From assembly GCF_002844595.1 (NCBI RefSeq), contig NZ_PJNW01000002.1, positions 186,001 through 250,000 of the forward strand: a stretch of DNA of 64,000 bases, read 5' to 3'. Every line of letters begins with the position of its first letter. Position 1 is the first letter of the stretch. The translations under genes and the position numbers were made by a program. The DNA comes from Pleomorphomonas diazotrophica (GTDB taxonomy: Bacteria; Pseudomonadota; Alphaproteobacteria; Rhizobiales; Pleomorphomonadaceae). Shown here in pieces: positions 44,383 through 56,064 of this stretch. The notes under the pieces are model-generated. The model did not search any database, was not told where the DNA came from, and saw only the letters and a program-made list of their open reading frames with translations.

Positions 44383-44529
44383 AAGAAGCGATCGAAAGCC
44401 GCCGTTTCGATTCCCCGATTTCAGAATTTTTCTCCCTATTTTCCGGCACCTTAACCTGACCGGAACACGACGGGAACGAAACCAGACTTGTATTTTTATG
44501 TCAAGGACATATATGCCGCTTGCTCTAGG

Positions 44530-44544
44530 GAACAAATCGTGTAC
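44530..44544. promoter_or_regulatory. Probable LexA (SOS) box of recA
   Basis: GAAC-N7-GTAC, one mismatch from the alphaproteobacterial LexA site GAAC-N7-GAAC / GTTC-N7-GTTC. It lies 53 bases before the recA start. Confidence 0.6.
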
Positions 44545-44596
44545 ATTGACCGTGAGTTTGAAATCCGGGAACGCCCGTGAAATAAGGAGCGGAGCA

Positions 44597-45682
<1,086 letters not shown>

Positions 45683-45757
45683 GCTAGGCTTGCCGCGCGT
45701 GTCGCCCCCGCCCGAGGGGGGAGGGCGGCCCGTTCGGCGCCGGTTCGGGAGACAGAA

Positions 45758-46153
45758 ATGCAGTTTCGCAATCCGGCCGGCGTTCACGCGCCGGTCGCTG
45801 CCTATAGTCACCAGGCCGAGGTACCGGCCGGAGCCCGTTGGCTCGTGATGGCCGGTCAGGTCGGCATGCGGCCCGACGGCAGCCTGCCTGTTGACCCGGC
45901 GGAACAGCTCGAAGTGGCGCTCGACAACGTCCGTCACAATCTTGAAGCGGCGGGCATGGGGATCGGCGATCTGGTCAAGATGACGACCTATCTGGTTGGC
46001 GAGGTCGATCCCGATCGGCGCCGGCAGATATTCGGCGCATTCTTCGGCGATCATCGGCCTTGCACCACGCTTCTTTATGTGTCGGCGCTGGGTACGCCGG
46101 CCCTCAAGGCCGAGGTCGACGCCTGGGCGGCGCGTGAGGCGCAGGAGGGCTGA
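45758..46153 (+). CDS. RidA/YjgF-family protein
   Basis: A 131-residue Rid-family protein. YSHQAEVPAGARWLVMAGQVG, ALDNVRHNLEAAGMGIGDLVKMTTYL and PCTTLLYVSAL follow the family pattern. Archetypal RidA deaminates reactive enamine/imine intermediates through a conserved Arg in the R-x-x-x-x-V region; here the equivalent position reads RPCTTLLYV, so Arg is present. The exact subgroup is unclear. It lies 75 bases after recA. Confidence 0.82.
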   Translation: MQFRNPAGVHAPVAAYSHQAEVPAGARWLVMAGQVGMRPDGSLPVDPAEQLEVALDNVRHNLEAAGMGIGDLVKMTTYLVGEVDPDRRRQIFGAFFGDHRPCTTLLYVSALGTPALKAEVDAWAAREAQEG

Positions 46154-46506
46154 CCCGGCCTGTTGGATGAAAGCGGCTCCGTTGCACAGAAATCGGTCGG
46201 TTGCAGTCTTTCGCCGCCGCTGGACAGTCGCATGGCCGGCGGCTAAATAACGCTTTGCCTTGCTTGGAACCGATGACGTCGGAGCCGGTCTGGCCTGCGC
46301 GTCCTTCCCTCCGAGAGACTGCCCCCACGAGGCGCCCTCCGGATTGCCGAGACGATCCCCGCCGGCTGGTGCCCTGTTTCGCTGTCTCTCGACGCAGGGC
46401 TCAAGTTTGCGGGAGCGTGCGAGCGGCTCGCGGGAAATGGGGTTCGGGCGGACCGGCTGCGTGATGACGCGAGCGGTGCCGTCCCAGCGCAGGCAGGCGG
46501 ATCGTC
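46154..46506. other. Intergenic region upstream of alaS
   Basis: About 350 GC-rich bases. Open frames exist on both strands but none resembles a family or has a convincing start. I see no riboswitch-like or T-box-like structure. Confidence 0.5.
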
Positions 46507-49161
<2,655 letters not shown>

Positions 49162-49186
49162 GGTCTGTCGACAGACAGAAACAAGG

Positions 49187-49225
49187 ACGCCCGTCCGAGC
49201 GGTGGCTCGGGCGGGCGTTTCTTTT
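49187..49225 (+). terminator. Terminator of alaS
   Basis: ACGCCCGTCCGAGC (49187-49200) / GCTCGGGCGGGCGT (49205-49218), one G-T pair, GGTG loop, then TTCTTTT. Confidence 0.93.
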
Positions 49226-49240
49226 CAGCGAAAGCCACTG

Positions 49241-49861
49241 TCAAATCTGTTCGATCTTGCGGGCGGTTTCGTCGAGAAGCTCGGCCAGCGCGTCGATTTG
49301 CTCGGCCGTCAGCGTGGCGCCATGCGTCTTCAGGCGCAGGGCGAGACGCATGTTCTCGACGGCCCGGATGAGGCGCGGATCGCGCTCGGGCCGGCGGTCC
49401 GAGCCGGCTTCGGCAAAGCGAGCGAGGACGGCGTCGATGGCGGCGCGGTTCTCCTCGACAGTGGCCCGGCCGGTCTCGGTGGCAGCGTAGAGCTTCTTGT
49501 TGCCCTCGGCGCTCGCGACCTCGATCTGGCCGGTCTCTTCGAGCAGCGTCAGCGTCGGATAGATGACGCCAGCGCTCGGTGCATAGGCGCCGCCGGTGCG
49601 CTCTTCGATCTCCTTGATGATCTCGTAGCCGTGGCGGGGCTGCTCGGCGATCAGCGCCAGCACGACGAGGCGCAGCACACCGTTGTCGAAGAAGCGGCCG
49701 CGGCCGAAGGGGCCGCCGCGATGGCCGGGGCCGTGACGGTCGGGACGTTCGCCGCGTTCGCCCCAGAGGGAGCGGCCGAACGGACCGCGGCCACCGGTGG
49801 CGCGGGAATCGTCATGGTCCTGATCGTGAAGGCCGCGAAGGAAGTGGAACTTGTGATGCAT
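49241..49861 (-). CDS. PadR-family transcriptional regulator with His/Gly/Arg-rich N-terminus
   Basis: A 206-residue PadR regulator: winged-helix core LRLVVLALIAEQPRHGYEIIKE, SAGVIYPTLTLLEETGQIE, then a C-terminal helical dimerisation domain. The first ~50 residues are rich in His, Gly, Arg and Phe and precede the DNA-binding domain. Start at ATG 49861 with GGAG 8 bases upstream. A perfect palindrome 27 bases ahead of the start is probably its own operator. The ligand is unknown; the His-rich tail could sense metal, as a guess. Confidence 0.85.
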   Translation of the reverse strand: MHHKFHFLRGLHDQDHDDSRATGGRGPFGRSLWGERGERPDRHGPGHRGGPFGRGRFFDNGVLRLVVLALIAEQPRHGYEIIKEIEERTGGAYAPSAGVIYPTLTLLEETGQIEVASAEGNKKLYAATETGRATVEENRAAIDAVLARFAEAGSDRRPERDPRLIRAVENMRLALRLKTHGATLTAEQIDALAELLDETARKIEQI

Positions 49862-49888
49862 GGATATCTCCGTTAGTTCGTGATGCAA

Positions 49889-49902
49889 TTAGATATATCT
49901 AA
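49889..49902. promoter_or_regulatory. Probable PadR operator
   Basis: TTAGATATATCTAA, a perfect 14-base palindrome 27 bases upstream of the padR-type start codon. PadR family members often autoregulate from such A/T-rich palindromes. Confidence 0.65.
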
Positions 49903-50079
49903 AATGACTCTTATGACAAGAGGCGAGAGGTTTTGAGATGTGAATGGCCATGCGTTTCCGTCGAAGGCGATTTGCTCAAGTATTTGAGAAATATCGGTAT
50001 AATCACTTGATCACAAAGCCGTGTTCTCCGCTCCCGATAACGCGGTGCCCGTTGCTCTCGCTCGGCGATCGGGATCGGC

Positions 50080-50088
50080 TATATCTAA
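50080..50088. promoter_or_regulatory. Half-copy of the PadR palindrome upstream of the GNAT gene
   Basis: TATATCTAA equals one arm of the palindrome at 49889-49902. It lies 57 bases before the GTG of the acetyltransferase gene. Confidence 0.35.
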
Positions 50089-50145
50089 ATGGGCCGGTGA
50101 CTGTCGGTCGTTCGGTGAGAGCCAACCAGGAAATGGAGGCGGGCG

Positions 50146-50625
50146 GTGTCTTTTGAGACAGAGATCGGTGAGATGGTTCGGGATGAGCGGGAATGGGTGA
50201 TGGCGCTGTGGTCACGCTGCGGATTGACGCGGCCATGGAACGATCCGGAGGCGGATATGGCGCTGGCCGAGGCGACCGAGAATGCCACCGTTCTCGTGGC
50301 ACGAGCAGAGGGACGCATCGTTGGAGCCGCCATGACCGGTCATGATGGCCATCGGGGGGCGCTCTACTATCTGGGCGTCGATCCGGATTGCCGCAGGGGT
50401 GGCATCGGCAAGGCGCTGGTACGGGCGGCTGAGGCTTGGTGCAAGACACGCGGCGCGCCCAAGCTCAACCTTCTCGTTCGCAACGAGAACCAGGTCGTGC
50501 TCGCCTTCTACGCGGCGCTCGGCTACCTGCCGACCAACTGCGTTTCGCTTTATCGAACGCTCGACCCTGAGCGTGCCGAGCGCGAGCGTTTAGAGAAAGC
50601 CGCCTGGGCAACGGCGCGTAGCTGA
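50146..50625 (+). CDS. GNAT-family N-acetyltransferase (YpeA-like)
   Basis: A 159-residue GNAT. ALYYLGVDPDCRRGGIGKALV carries the acetyl-CoA pyrophosphate loop (RRGGIGKA), and LNLLVRNENQVVLAFYAALGY is motif B. The N-terminal WSRCGLTRPWNDPEADM matches the YpeA group, whose substrate is not well known. GTG 50146 has GGAGG 8 bases upstream. Divergent from the padR-type gene. Confidence 0.85.
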   Translation: MSFETEIGEMVRDEREWVMALWSRCGLTRPWNDPEADMALAEATENATVLVARAEGRIVGAAMTGHDGHRGALYYLGVDPDCRRGGIGKALVRAAEAWCKTRGAPKLNLLVRNENQVVLAFYAALGYLPTNCVSLYRTLDPERAERERLEKAAWATARS

Positions 50626-50897
50626 CGGTCGGTCCGAGCCGACCCTCAACTAAAGTCTAATGATTGGATATAGTGTTCAAACTGTTGAACAAAACAGGAT
50701 ACTCGCTCGGCGAACGCATGTCGTCGGGGCAATATTTGCAAATGGGTAGCGATTTCACGTGTTACTACGACTAAGTAGAAATAGACCGATCGGTAAGATT
50801 TAAACATGATAGATTCCTGACGGATTGAAATCGCAGCCTGAGCGGTTGTTCTGTCCCGCGGCGGGGAGAGGCGATCGCGAGTGTCGGAGGCCGATAC
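50626..50897. other. Control region with two palindromes upstream of a small membrane protein gene
   Basis: Contains TGTTCAA-ACTG-TTGAACA (50674-50691), a perfect 7+7 inverted repeat, and ACCGATCGGT (50785-50794), a perfect 10-base palindrome of the style bound by TetR-type repressors. No gene is seen in this stretch. Confidence 0.5.
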
Positions 50898-51158
50898 ATG
50901 CTTGCGCTCGAGTTGGTGCTTGTACTGGTCGTGGCCGGCCTTGTCGTCGGAACTCAGTTCCGACTCATCGCCATGGCGCCGCTAGCGCTTGCGGCTTGCG
51001 CCTGTGCCTTTCTGGAAGCCATGACACTTGGCGCCTCCGGGTCACGTATCGCCCTGCATATCGCCGAAGCCGCCATCTTCTTTGAAGTTGCCTATGCGCT
51101 GGGGGCCATGCTGGTTCACGTCCGCCTGCCGTTCCTGCCGGTGCGGCCGCGCATCTGA
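50898..51158 (+). CDS. Small membrane protein, function unknown
   Basis: An 86-residue, strongly hydrophobic protein with about three membrane segments (residues ~2-20, ~25-45 and ~55-75) and a short basic tail. I do not recognise a family. A good CGGAGG ribosome binding site lies 7 bases before the ATG, which supports real translation. The palindromes upstream suggest regulated expression. Confidence 0.6.
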   Translation: MLALELVLVLVVAGLVVGTQFRLIAMAPLALAACACAFLEAMTLGASGSRIALHIAEAAIFFEVAYALGAMLVHVRLPFLPVRPRI

Positions 51159-51262
51159 GGCTCCCTGAACGATCGGACTATTTTCCAGGGTTTTGCTGCT
51201 GACAAAATTTGGCAGCATGGTGACGTATGTATGCTCCATCGCACTATTGCGAGGAGATGTTC

Positions 51263-51631
51263 ATGGTCACGCCCACCTATTACCTGCTGCATGTCGCCGA
51301 CCCCGAACGGAGTGGTCGCTTTTATGGCGAGCTGTTCGGTCGAGCTCCGGTCGAGACGTCGCCGACCTTCGTTCTGTTCGTTCTCGACGGCGGCATCAAG
51401 GTAGGGCTGTGGTCCGGTGCCACCGTCGAACCGGCAACCGGCGGAGCGCCGGGCGCCATGGAGATCGGCATCGCCATGAAGGCGCCGGCCGAGGTCGATG
51501 CCTTCCATGAAGGCTGGATCGCGCGCGGCTTACAGGTGTTTCAGGCCCCCACCGACATGGATTTCGGTCGTAGCTTCATGGTGACCGATCCGGACGGCCA
51601 CCGCATTCGCATCTTTGCCGTTACCGCCTGA
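51263..51631 (+). CDS. VOC-family (glyoxalase-like) protein
   Basis: A 122-residue single-domain vicinal oxygen chelate protein: YYLLHVADPERSGRFYGELF at the start and FMVTDPDGHRIRIFAV at the end give the usual paired beta-alpha-beta-beta-beta modules. Bleomycin-resistance-like or dioxygenase-like members share this form; no substrate can be assigned. ATG 51263 is 6 bases after GAGGAG; an ATG at 51257 abuts it. Confidence 0.82.
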   Translation: MVTPTYYLLHVADPERSGRFYGELFGRAPVETSPTFVLFVLDGGIKVGLWSGATVEPATGGAPGAMEIGIAMKAPAEVDAFHEGWIARGLQVFQAPTDMDFGRSFMVTDPDGHRIRIFAVTA

Positions 51632-51637
51632 TACACC

Positions 51638-51669
51638 GAGGCCCCGCCGGCGGATGTCGGCGGGGCCTC
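51638..51669. terminator. Hairpin between the VOC gene and the DUF1508 gene
   Basis: GAGGCCCCGCCG (51638-51649) / CGGCGGGGCCTC (51658-51669), 12 perfect pairs. Placed between convergent genes, so probably used from both sides. Confidence 0.85.
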
Positions 51670-51691
51670 AGCTTATCCAGGTGGGAGAGGA

Positions 51692-51868
51692 TCAGCTGTT
51701 GTCCTCGGTGGGGGCATCTGGGCCGTTCTTCTTGATCGACTCGATGGCGTTCATGGCGGAAGCCTTGGACTTGTAGCCCTCGGTCCAGAAAATGGTCTCG
51801 CCGTTGTATTTGAAGTAGGCGACGTATTCGTCGGCCTTGTTCTTCTTGATCTCGAACTTGTGTGCCAC
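51692..51868 (-). CDS. DUF1508 (YegP-type) small protein
   Basis: A 58-residue protein with KFEIKKNKADEYVAYFKYNG and SKASAMNAIESIKKNGPDA, the single-unit form of the YegP/DUF1508 fold. The family is of unknown function, often stress-related. Start is GTG 51868, with GGAGGGG 5 bases upstream; the frame is open further upstream without similarity. Confidence 0.85.
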   Translation of the reverse strand: MAHKFEIKKNKADEYVAYFKYNGETIFWTEGYKSKASAMNAIESIKKNGPDAPTEDNS

Positions 51869-52039
51869 GTTTGCCCCTCCGTTTGAAGTTTCAGACGTTG
51901 GATGAGCTGTCCGATATCCTGCCCTAAGGCGACGCTCTGCGGACAGCACCATCCAACGGGAAAGTATTGCCAGCCTTGGAAGCTGTCATTGCTCTTCAGG
52001 TATGAGTTCGGCTTGAAGTTCTCATCAATATGTCTAGCC

Positions 52040-52076
52040 AAACGAAACGCGACGGACCGTTTCCGATCCGCCGCGT
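52040..52076 (-). terminator. Terminator of icd
   Basis: Read on the minus strand: ACGCGGCGGA (52076-52067) / TCCGTCGCGT (52056-52047), one wobble pair, then TTCGTTT. Confidence 0.85.
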
Positions 52077-52101
52077 GATATCTCCATTCGTAGATGTCGG
52101 C

Positions 52102-53319
52102 TTACCACTTGGCCATTTCGGCTTCGAGGTTGGAGGCGACCTTCTCGAGGAAGCCGGTGGTCGACAGCCACTTCTGATCCGGCCCGATGAGAAGGGCGAG
52201 ATCCTTGGTCATGAAGCCGGCCTCGACGGTGTCGACGCAGACCTTCTCCAGCGTCGCCGCGAACTTGGCGAGCTCGGCATTGTCGTCCAGCTTGGCGCGA
52301 TGGGCGAGGCCGCGCGTCCAGGCGAAGATCGAGGCGATGGAGTTGGTCGAGGTCTCCTTGCCCTTCTGGTGCTCGCGATAGTGGCGGGTGACGGTGCCGT
52401 GGGCCGCCTCGGCTTCCACGGTCTTGCCATCCGGCGTCAGCAGCACGGAGGTCATCAGGCCGAGCGAGCCGAAGCCCTGGGCCACGGTGTCGGACTGCAC
52501 GTCGCCGTCGTAGTTCTTGCAGGCCCAGATATAGCCGCCGGACCACTTCAGCGCCGAGGCGACCATGTCGTCGATCAGGCGGTGCTCGTAGGTGATGCCC
52601 AGCTTGTCGAACTCGCCCTTGAACTCGGCGTCGAACACCTCCTGGAAGATATCCTTGAAGCGGCCGTCATAGGCCTTGAGGATGGTGTTCTTGGTCGACA
52701 GGTAGACCGGCCACTTGCGCATGATGCCGTAGTTGAACGAAGCGCGGGCGAACTCGCGGATCGATTCGTCGAGGTTGTACATGGCGAGCGCCACGCCGGC
52801 GCCGGGGGCCTTGAAAACTTCCTTCTCGATCACCGCGCCGTCCTCACCGACGAACTTGATGGAGAGGGTGCCCTTGGTGGGGAACTTGAAATCGGTAGCC
52901 TTGTACTGGTCGCCGAAGGCATGACGGCCGACGACGATCGGCTGCGTCCAGCCGGGCACGAGGCGTGGCACGTTCTTGCAGATGATCGGCTCGCGGAAGA
53001 TGACGCCGCCCAGGATGTTGCGGATGGTGCCGTTGGGCGACTTCCACATTTCCTTGAGGTTGAACTCCTTCACGCGCGCTTCGTCGGGCGTGATGGTGGC
53101 GCACTTGATGCCGACGCCGTGCTTCTTGATGGCGTTGGCGGCATCGACCGTCACCTGGTCGGCCGTGGCGTCGCGGTTCTCAACGGAGAGGTCGTAGTAT
53201 TCGATGTCGATATCGAGATAGGGCAGGATCAGCTTGTCCTTGATCAACTGCCAAATGATGCGGGTCATCTCGTCGCCGTCGAGATCGACGACCGGGTTCG
53301 CAACCTTGATCTTCGCCAT
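52102..53319 (-). CDS. icd: NADP-dependent isocitrate dehydrogenase
   Basis: A 405-residue enzyme of the dimeric, eukaryote-like NADP-IDH type: [20 protein letters not shown] at the start, [12 protein letters not shown], and [15 protein letters not shown] near the end. Converts isocitrate to 2-oxoglutarate with NADPH production in the TCA cycle. ATG 53319 follows GGTCACCCCAC-like sequence without a strong SD; a longer frame upstream has no similarity. Single gene with a good terminator. Confidence 0.96.
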   Translation of the reverse strand: MAKIKVANPVVDLDGDEMTRIIWQLIKDKLILPYLDIDIEYYDLSVENRDATADQVTVDAANAIKKHGVGIKCATITPDEARVKEFNLKEMWKSPNGTIRNILGGVIFREPIICKNVPRLVPGWTQPIVVGRHAFGDQYKATDFKFPTKGTLSIKFVGEDGAVIEKEVFKAPGAGVALAMYNLDESIREFARASFNYGIMRKWPVYLSTKNTILKAYDGRFKDIFQEVFDAEFKGEFDKLGITYEHRLIDDMVASALKWSGGYIWACKNYDGDVQSDTVAQGFGSLGLMTSVLLTPDGKTVEAEAAHGTVTRHYREHQKGKETSTNSIASIFAWTRGLAHRAKLDDNAELAKFAATLEKVCVDTVEAGFMTKDLALLIGPDQKWLSTTGFLEKVASNLEAEMAKW

Positions 53320-53478
53320 AGTGGGGTGACCTTCCGAACGTGGGACCGGGGCCCTGGGGCCGGTTCGCGCGCCTGCCGATACGCAAACGCACGGATGAAC
53401 CGCCTGTAGCATGGCGTTGCTGCCGAGACCAGTCCGGCCAGTACGCTTTTGGGCGTACGCTAACGTAAACGGAAGGTG

Positions 53479-54228
53479 TCAGGACGGCAGAGTGACGACC
53501 ACCGGCCCGTTGCGGGTGGCGACGATGGTGTGCTCGAACTGCACCGTCGGCGCACGCGGCTCGGAATAGAGCGTCCAATCGTCGTCGCCATCCTCAGCCC
53601 ATTCGGCGCCCAGCGACAGGAAGGGTTCGACGGTGAAGACGAGGCCGTCGGTGATGACGCGCCGTTCGCGTGGGTCCGGCCAGGTGGCGATATCGGACGG
53701 CTCCTCGTGCAGGGCGCGGCCGACGCCATGGCTGCCGAGGTTGCGCACCAGCGTGTAGCCGTTCTTGCGGGCGAAGGCGCCGACGGCGCGGCCGACGCCG
53801 GCCAGAGGCTTGCCGGGCGCCACGGCGCCAATGCCGGCCCACATGGCCCGCCTACCGTCTCGGCAGAGCTTGTCCAGCCGGGTCGGAATGGGAGAGACGC
53901 CGAAGGAGGCGCCGCTGTCGGCAAAGAAGCCGTCCTTGGAGGCGGATACGTCGAGGTTGATCAGGTCACCTGCCTTGAGAACCCGGTCGCCGGGGATGCC
54001 ATGGGCAATCTCCTCGTTGACCGAGATGCAGGCGATGCCGGGAAAGCCGTAGCTGGCCTTCGGCGCCGGGATGGCCCCGGCTTCGTCCAGAACGCGGCCG
54101 GCGATCTCATCGAGTTCGGCGGTGGTGATACCGGGGCGGACGGCGGTGGCCATGGCGGCGATGGCGTCAGCCACGGCGCGGCCGATGGCCTTGAGGCCGT
54201 CGAGCTCGTCTTCGTTGGTAACGGTCAT
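53479..54228 (-). CDS. map: Methionine aminopeptidase, type I
   Basis: A 249-residue type I MetAP. Metal ligands Asp93 (LINLDVSA) and Asp104 (FADSG) and the GSHGVGRALHEEP and FTVEPF segments are present, as is His76. It removes the initiator Met. No N-terminal zinc-finger or SH3-like extension. It is the second MetAP-like possibility in such genomes, so it may not be the only one. It precedes icd on the same strand by 160 bases. Confidence 0.94.
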   Translation of the reverse strand: MTVTNEDELDGLKAIGRAVADAIAAMATAVRPGITTAELDEIAGRVLDEAGAIPAPKASYGFPGIACISVNEEIAHGIPGDRVLKAGDLINLDVSASKDGFFADSGASFGVSPIPTRLDKLCRDGRRAMWAGIGAVAPGKPLAGVGRAVGAFARKNGYTLVRNLGSHGVGRALHEEPSDIATWPDPRERRVITDGLVFTVEPFLSLGAEWAEDGDDDWTLYSEPRAPTVQFEHTIVATRNGPVVVTLPS

Positions 54229-54255
54229 ATCGTCTTTCTCGGCGCCACGCGGCGC

Positions 54256-54807
54256 TTACTTGTGTTTGCCGATCCAGGTCGCGAAGGCGGCGAGGAAGCC
54301 GTTGAGGAAGGATTTGGTGTCCTCGCTCATGAGCTTTCCGTCCTTGTCCAGGATGTCGCCGATCTTGGAAACATAGGCTTCCGGCTGCTGCATGGGCGGC
54401 ATGTCGAGGAAGACCAGCGACTGGCGCAGGTGGTGATTGGCACCGAAGGCGCCGAGCAAGCCCGGCGATACGCTGACGACGGCGGTGGGCTTGCCCTTCC
54501 AGACGCTGTGGCCATAGGGGCGGGAGCCGACGTCGAGGGCATTCTTCAGGAGGCCGGGAACCGACCTGTTGTACTCTGGCGTCACGAACAGCACGGCGTC
54601 GGCGCCAGCGATCTCGCTCCGGAACTTGGCCCAGGCAGCCGGCGGAGCGTCGCCTTCAAGGTCTGGATTGTAGAGCGGCAGGTCGCCGATCTCGACGATG
54701 CGGAGCGCCAGCTTGTCGGCGGCCAGCGTTGCGAGATTTTCGGCCACTGCCCGTGAGAAGGATCCCTTGCGCAGGCTGCCGACCAGAACTGCGACGTCAT
54801 AGGCCAT
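54256..54807 (-). CDS. NADPH-dependent FMN reductase family protein
   Basis: A 183-residue flavodoxin-like quinone/azo reductase: VAVLVGSLRKGSFSRAVAEN is the FMN phosphate loop, VLFVTPEYNRSVPGLLKNALD the characteristic second motif, and GLLGAFGANHHLRQSL the third. ATG 54807 has AGGAGG 5 bases upstream. Ends 27 bases before map, so the two may be co-transcribed. Confidence 0.9.
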   Translation of the reverse strand: MAYDVAVLVGSLRKGSFSRAVAENLATLAADKLALRIVEIGDLPLYNPDLEGDAPPAAWAKFRSEIAGADAVLFVTPEYNRSVPGLLKNALDVGSRPYGHSVWKGKPTAVVSVSPGLLGAFGANHHLRQSLVFLDMPPMQQPEAYVSKIGDILDKDGKLMSEDTKSFLNGFLAAFATWIGKHK

Positions 54808-54905
54808 GCTTTCCTCCTGTGTCCGGCGGGTTGCCGCCATCGTTATAGGGGATTTGCCGGAATGCTGTCCATGCGCAGGATTGTTTGGGGGATTTAGTCT
54901 GTGTC

Positions 54906-54979
54906 GTCAAAATTTCCTGTCTAGTGATTTGATGGCGTGAAAATCTATTGACAGATAGGGGAATGAGAGGAATTTTGTC
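54906..54979. promoter_or_regulatory. Inverted repeat operator region of the Lrp/AsnC gene
   Basis: GTCAAAATTTCCTGTC (54906-54921) and GAGAGGAATTTTGTC (54965-54979) are near-perfect inverted copies about 44 bases apart. A TTGACA (54948-54953) lies between. The right copy ends 3 bases before the start codon. Suits autoregulation by an Lrp-type multimer. Confidence 0.5.
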
Positions 54980-54982
54980 GGA

Positions 54983-55438
54983 ATGGATGAGATCGATCGT
55001 CAAATCGTGATCTGCCTCGGCGACGATGCGCGCCGCTCGCTGGCCGACATCGGCCGCGAAGTCGGTCTGTCGACCTCGGCGGTGAACGAGCGCATCCGCC
55101 GCCTTCAGGCAGGCGGGGTGATCCGCCGCTTTACCGTCGATGCGGACGCCGAGGCGATGGGTCTTGGTGTGTCCGCCTTCGTCTTCATCGGGTTGGCTGC
55201 CGATGCCGATGAGGCGGCGTTCAGGCTGGTTGCCGCCGAACACCCCGCCATCGTCGAGTGCCAGCACGTCACTGGCGGCTGGAACTATCTCGTCAAGATC
55301 CGCGTGGCGTCGCTTTCCGGCATCGAGGCCTTTCTCGATGATCTCAAGCGGCGGCGGTTGATCGCTCGTAGCGAGACGATGATTGCGCTTTCCACCGTCG
55401 TCGAGCCGCCGTTTCGGCCAAGAGGGGATAGATCGTGA
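54983..55438 (+). CDS. Lrp/AsnC-family transcriptional regulator
   Basis: A 151-residue regulator: N-terminal helix-turn-helix (RQIVICLGDDARRSLADIGR, LSTSAVNERIRRLQAGGVI) and a C-terminal RAM ligand domain (HVTGGWNYLVKIRVASLSGI). It overlaps the start of a LysE-type exporter by 4 bases, so it most likely controls amino-acid export, in the manner of the LysG/ArgP or Lrp with LysE pairs, although those are usually divergent. Confidence 0.9.
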   Translation: MDEIDRQIVICLGDDARRSLADIGREVGLSTSAVNERIRRLQAGGVIRRFTVDADAEAMGLGVSAFVFIGLAADADEAAFRLVAAEHPAIVECQHVTGGWNYLVKIRVASLSGIEAFLDDLKRRRLIARSETMIALSTVVEPPFRPRGDRS

Positions 55439-56064
55439 GTTTGCTGCTGTTTGCCGCCAAGGGTTTCGCTCTCGGATTTGCCGTCGCCGCACCACTGGGA
55501 CCGATCGGGGCGCTCTGCATCAACAGGACGCTGCAGCGCGGCTTCTGGGTGGGGCTTTCCGGTGGCCTGGGCACAGCGTTCGCCGATGCTTTCTATGGAG
55601 CCCTGGCGGCACTTGGGTTTGCTGCCTTTTCGGCCTTTCTCGCCACGATCGACGGACCGATGCGCCTTGTCGGCGGCCTTGTCATGATCTGGCTTGGGTG
55701 GAAGGGCATGCAGCCGAAGCCGCCGCGCCCGGCGGCCGAGATCGGGGCACGTGACCTTCTCGGCACCATAGGCGCCACCTTTCTCCTCACCATCGCCAAC
55801 CCGACGACGATCCTTTCTTTCGCGGTGTTCTTTGCAGGACTGGGCCTCGCCTCGGCGGCGGACGCGCCGTCCGCCCTGGTGGTGGTGGCCGGTGTCTTCG
55901 CCGGCTCGCTCGCCTGGTGGATCATTCTGACGGGCGGCGTGTCGCTGGTTCGCCACAAGCTGAGCGACCGCTTTGCGCTCTGGGTCGGCCGTCTGTCCGG
56001 TGGCCTTATCCTCGCCTTCGGCCTGCTGGCTGTGGGATCCTTCGTGCTCGGCCTTGTGCGCTAA
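55435..56064 (+). CDS. LysE/RhtB-family amino acid exporter
   Basis: A 209-residue exporter with about six membrane helices. GFAVAAPLGPIGALCINRTL (N-terminal), GLGTAFADAFYG and NPTTILSFAVFFAG are family landmarks. GTG start at 55435 lies in the stop of the AsnC-type gene. Substrate unknown. Converges with a LysR gene, overlapping it by 4 bases at the stops. Confidence 0.9.
   Translation: MSLLLFAAKGFALGFAVAAPLGPIGALCINRTLQRGFWVGLSGGLGTAFADAFYGALAALGFAAFSAFLATIDGPMRLVGGLVMIWLGWKGMQPKPPRPAAEIGARDLLGTIGATFLLTIANPTTILSFAVFFAGLGLASAADAPSALVVVAGVFAGSLAWWIILTGGVSLVRHKLSDRFALWVGRLSGGLILAFGLLAVGSFVLGLVR

Noticed and set aside
50674-50691. Inverted repeat considered as a LexA box
   Set aside because: Alphaproteobacterial LexA sites are direct repeats GTTC-N7-GTTC; this is an inverted GTTC-N8-GAAC.
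52030-53409. Long plus-strand frames over icd and over map (53476-54756)
   Set aside because: Mirror frames of well-conserved enzymes, no similarity to any family.
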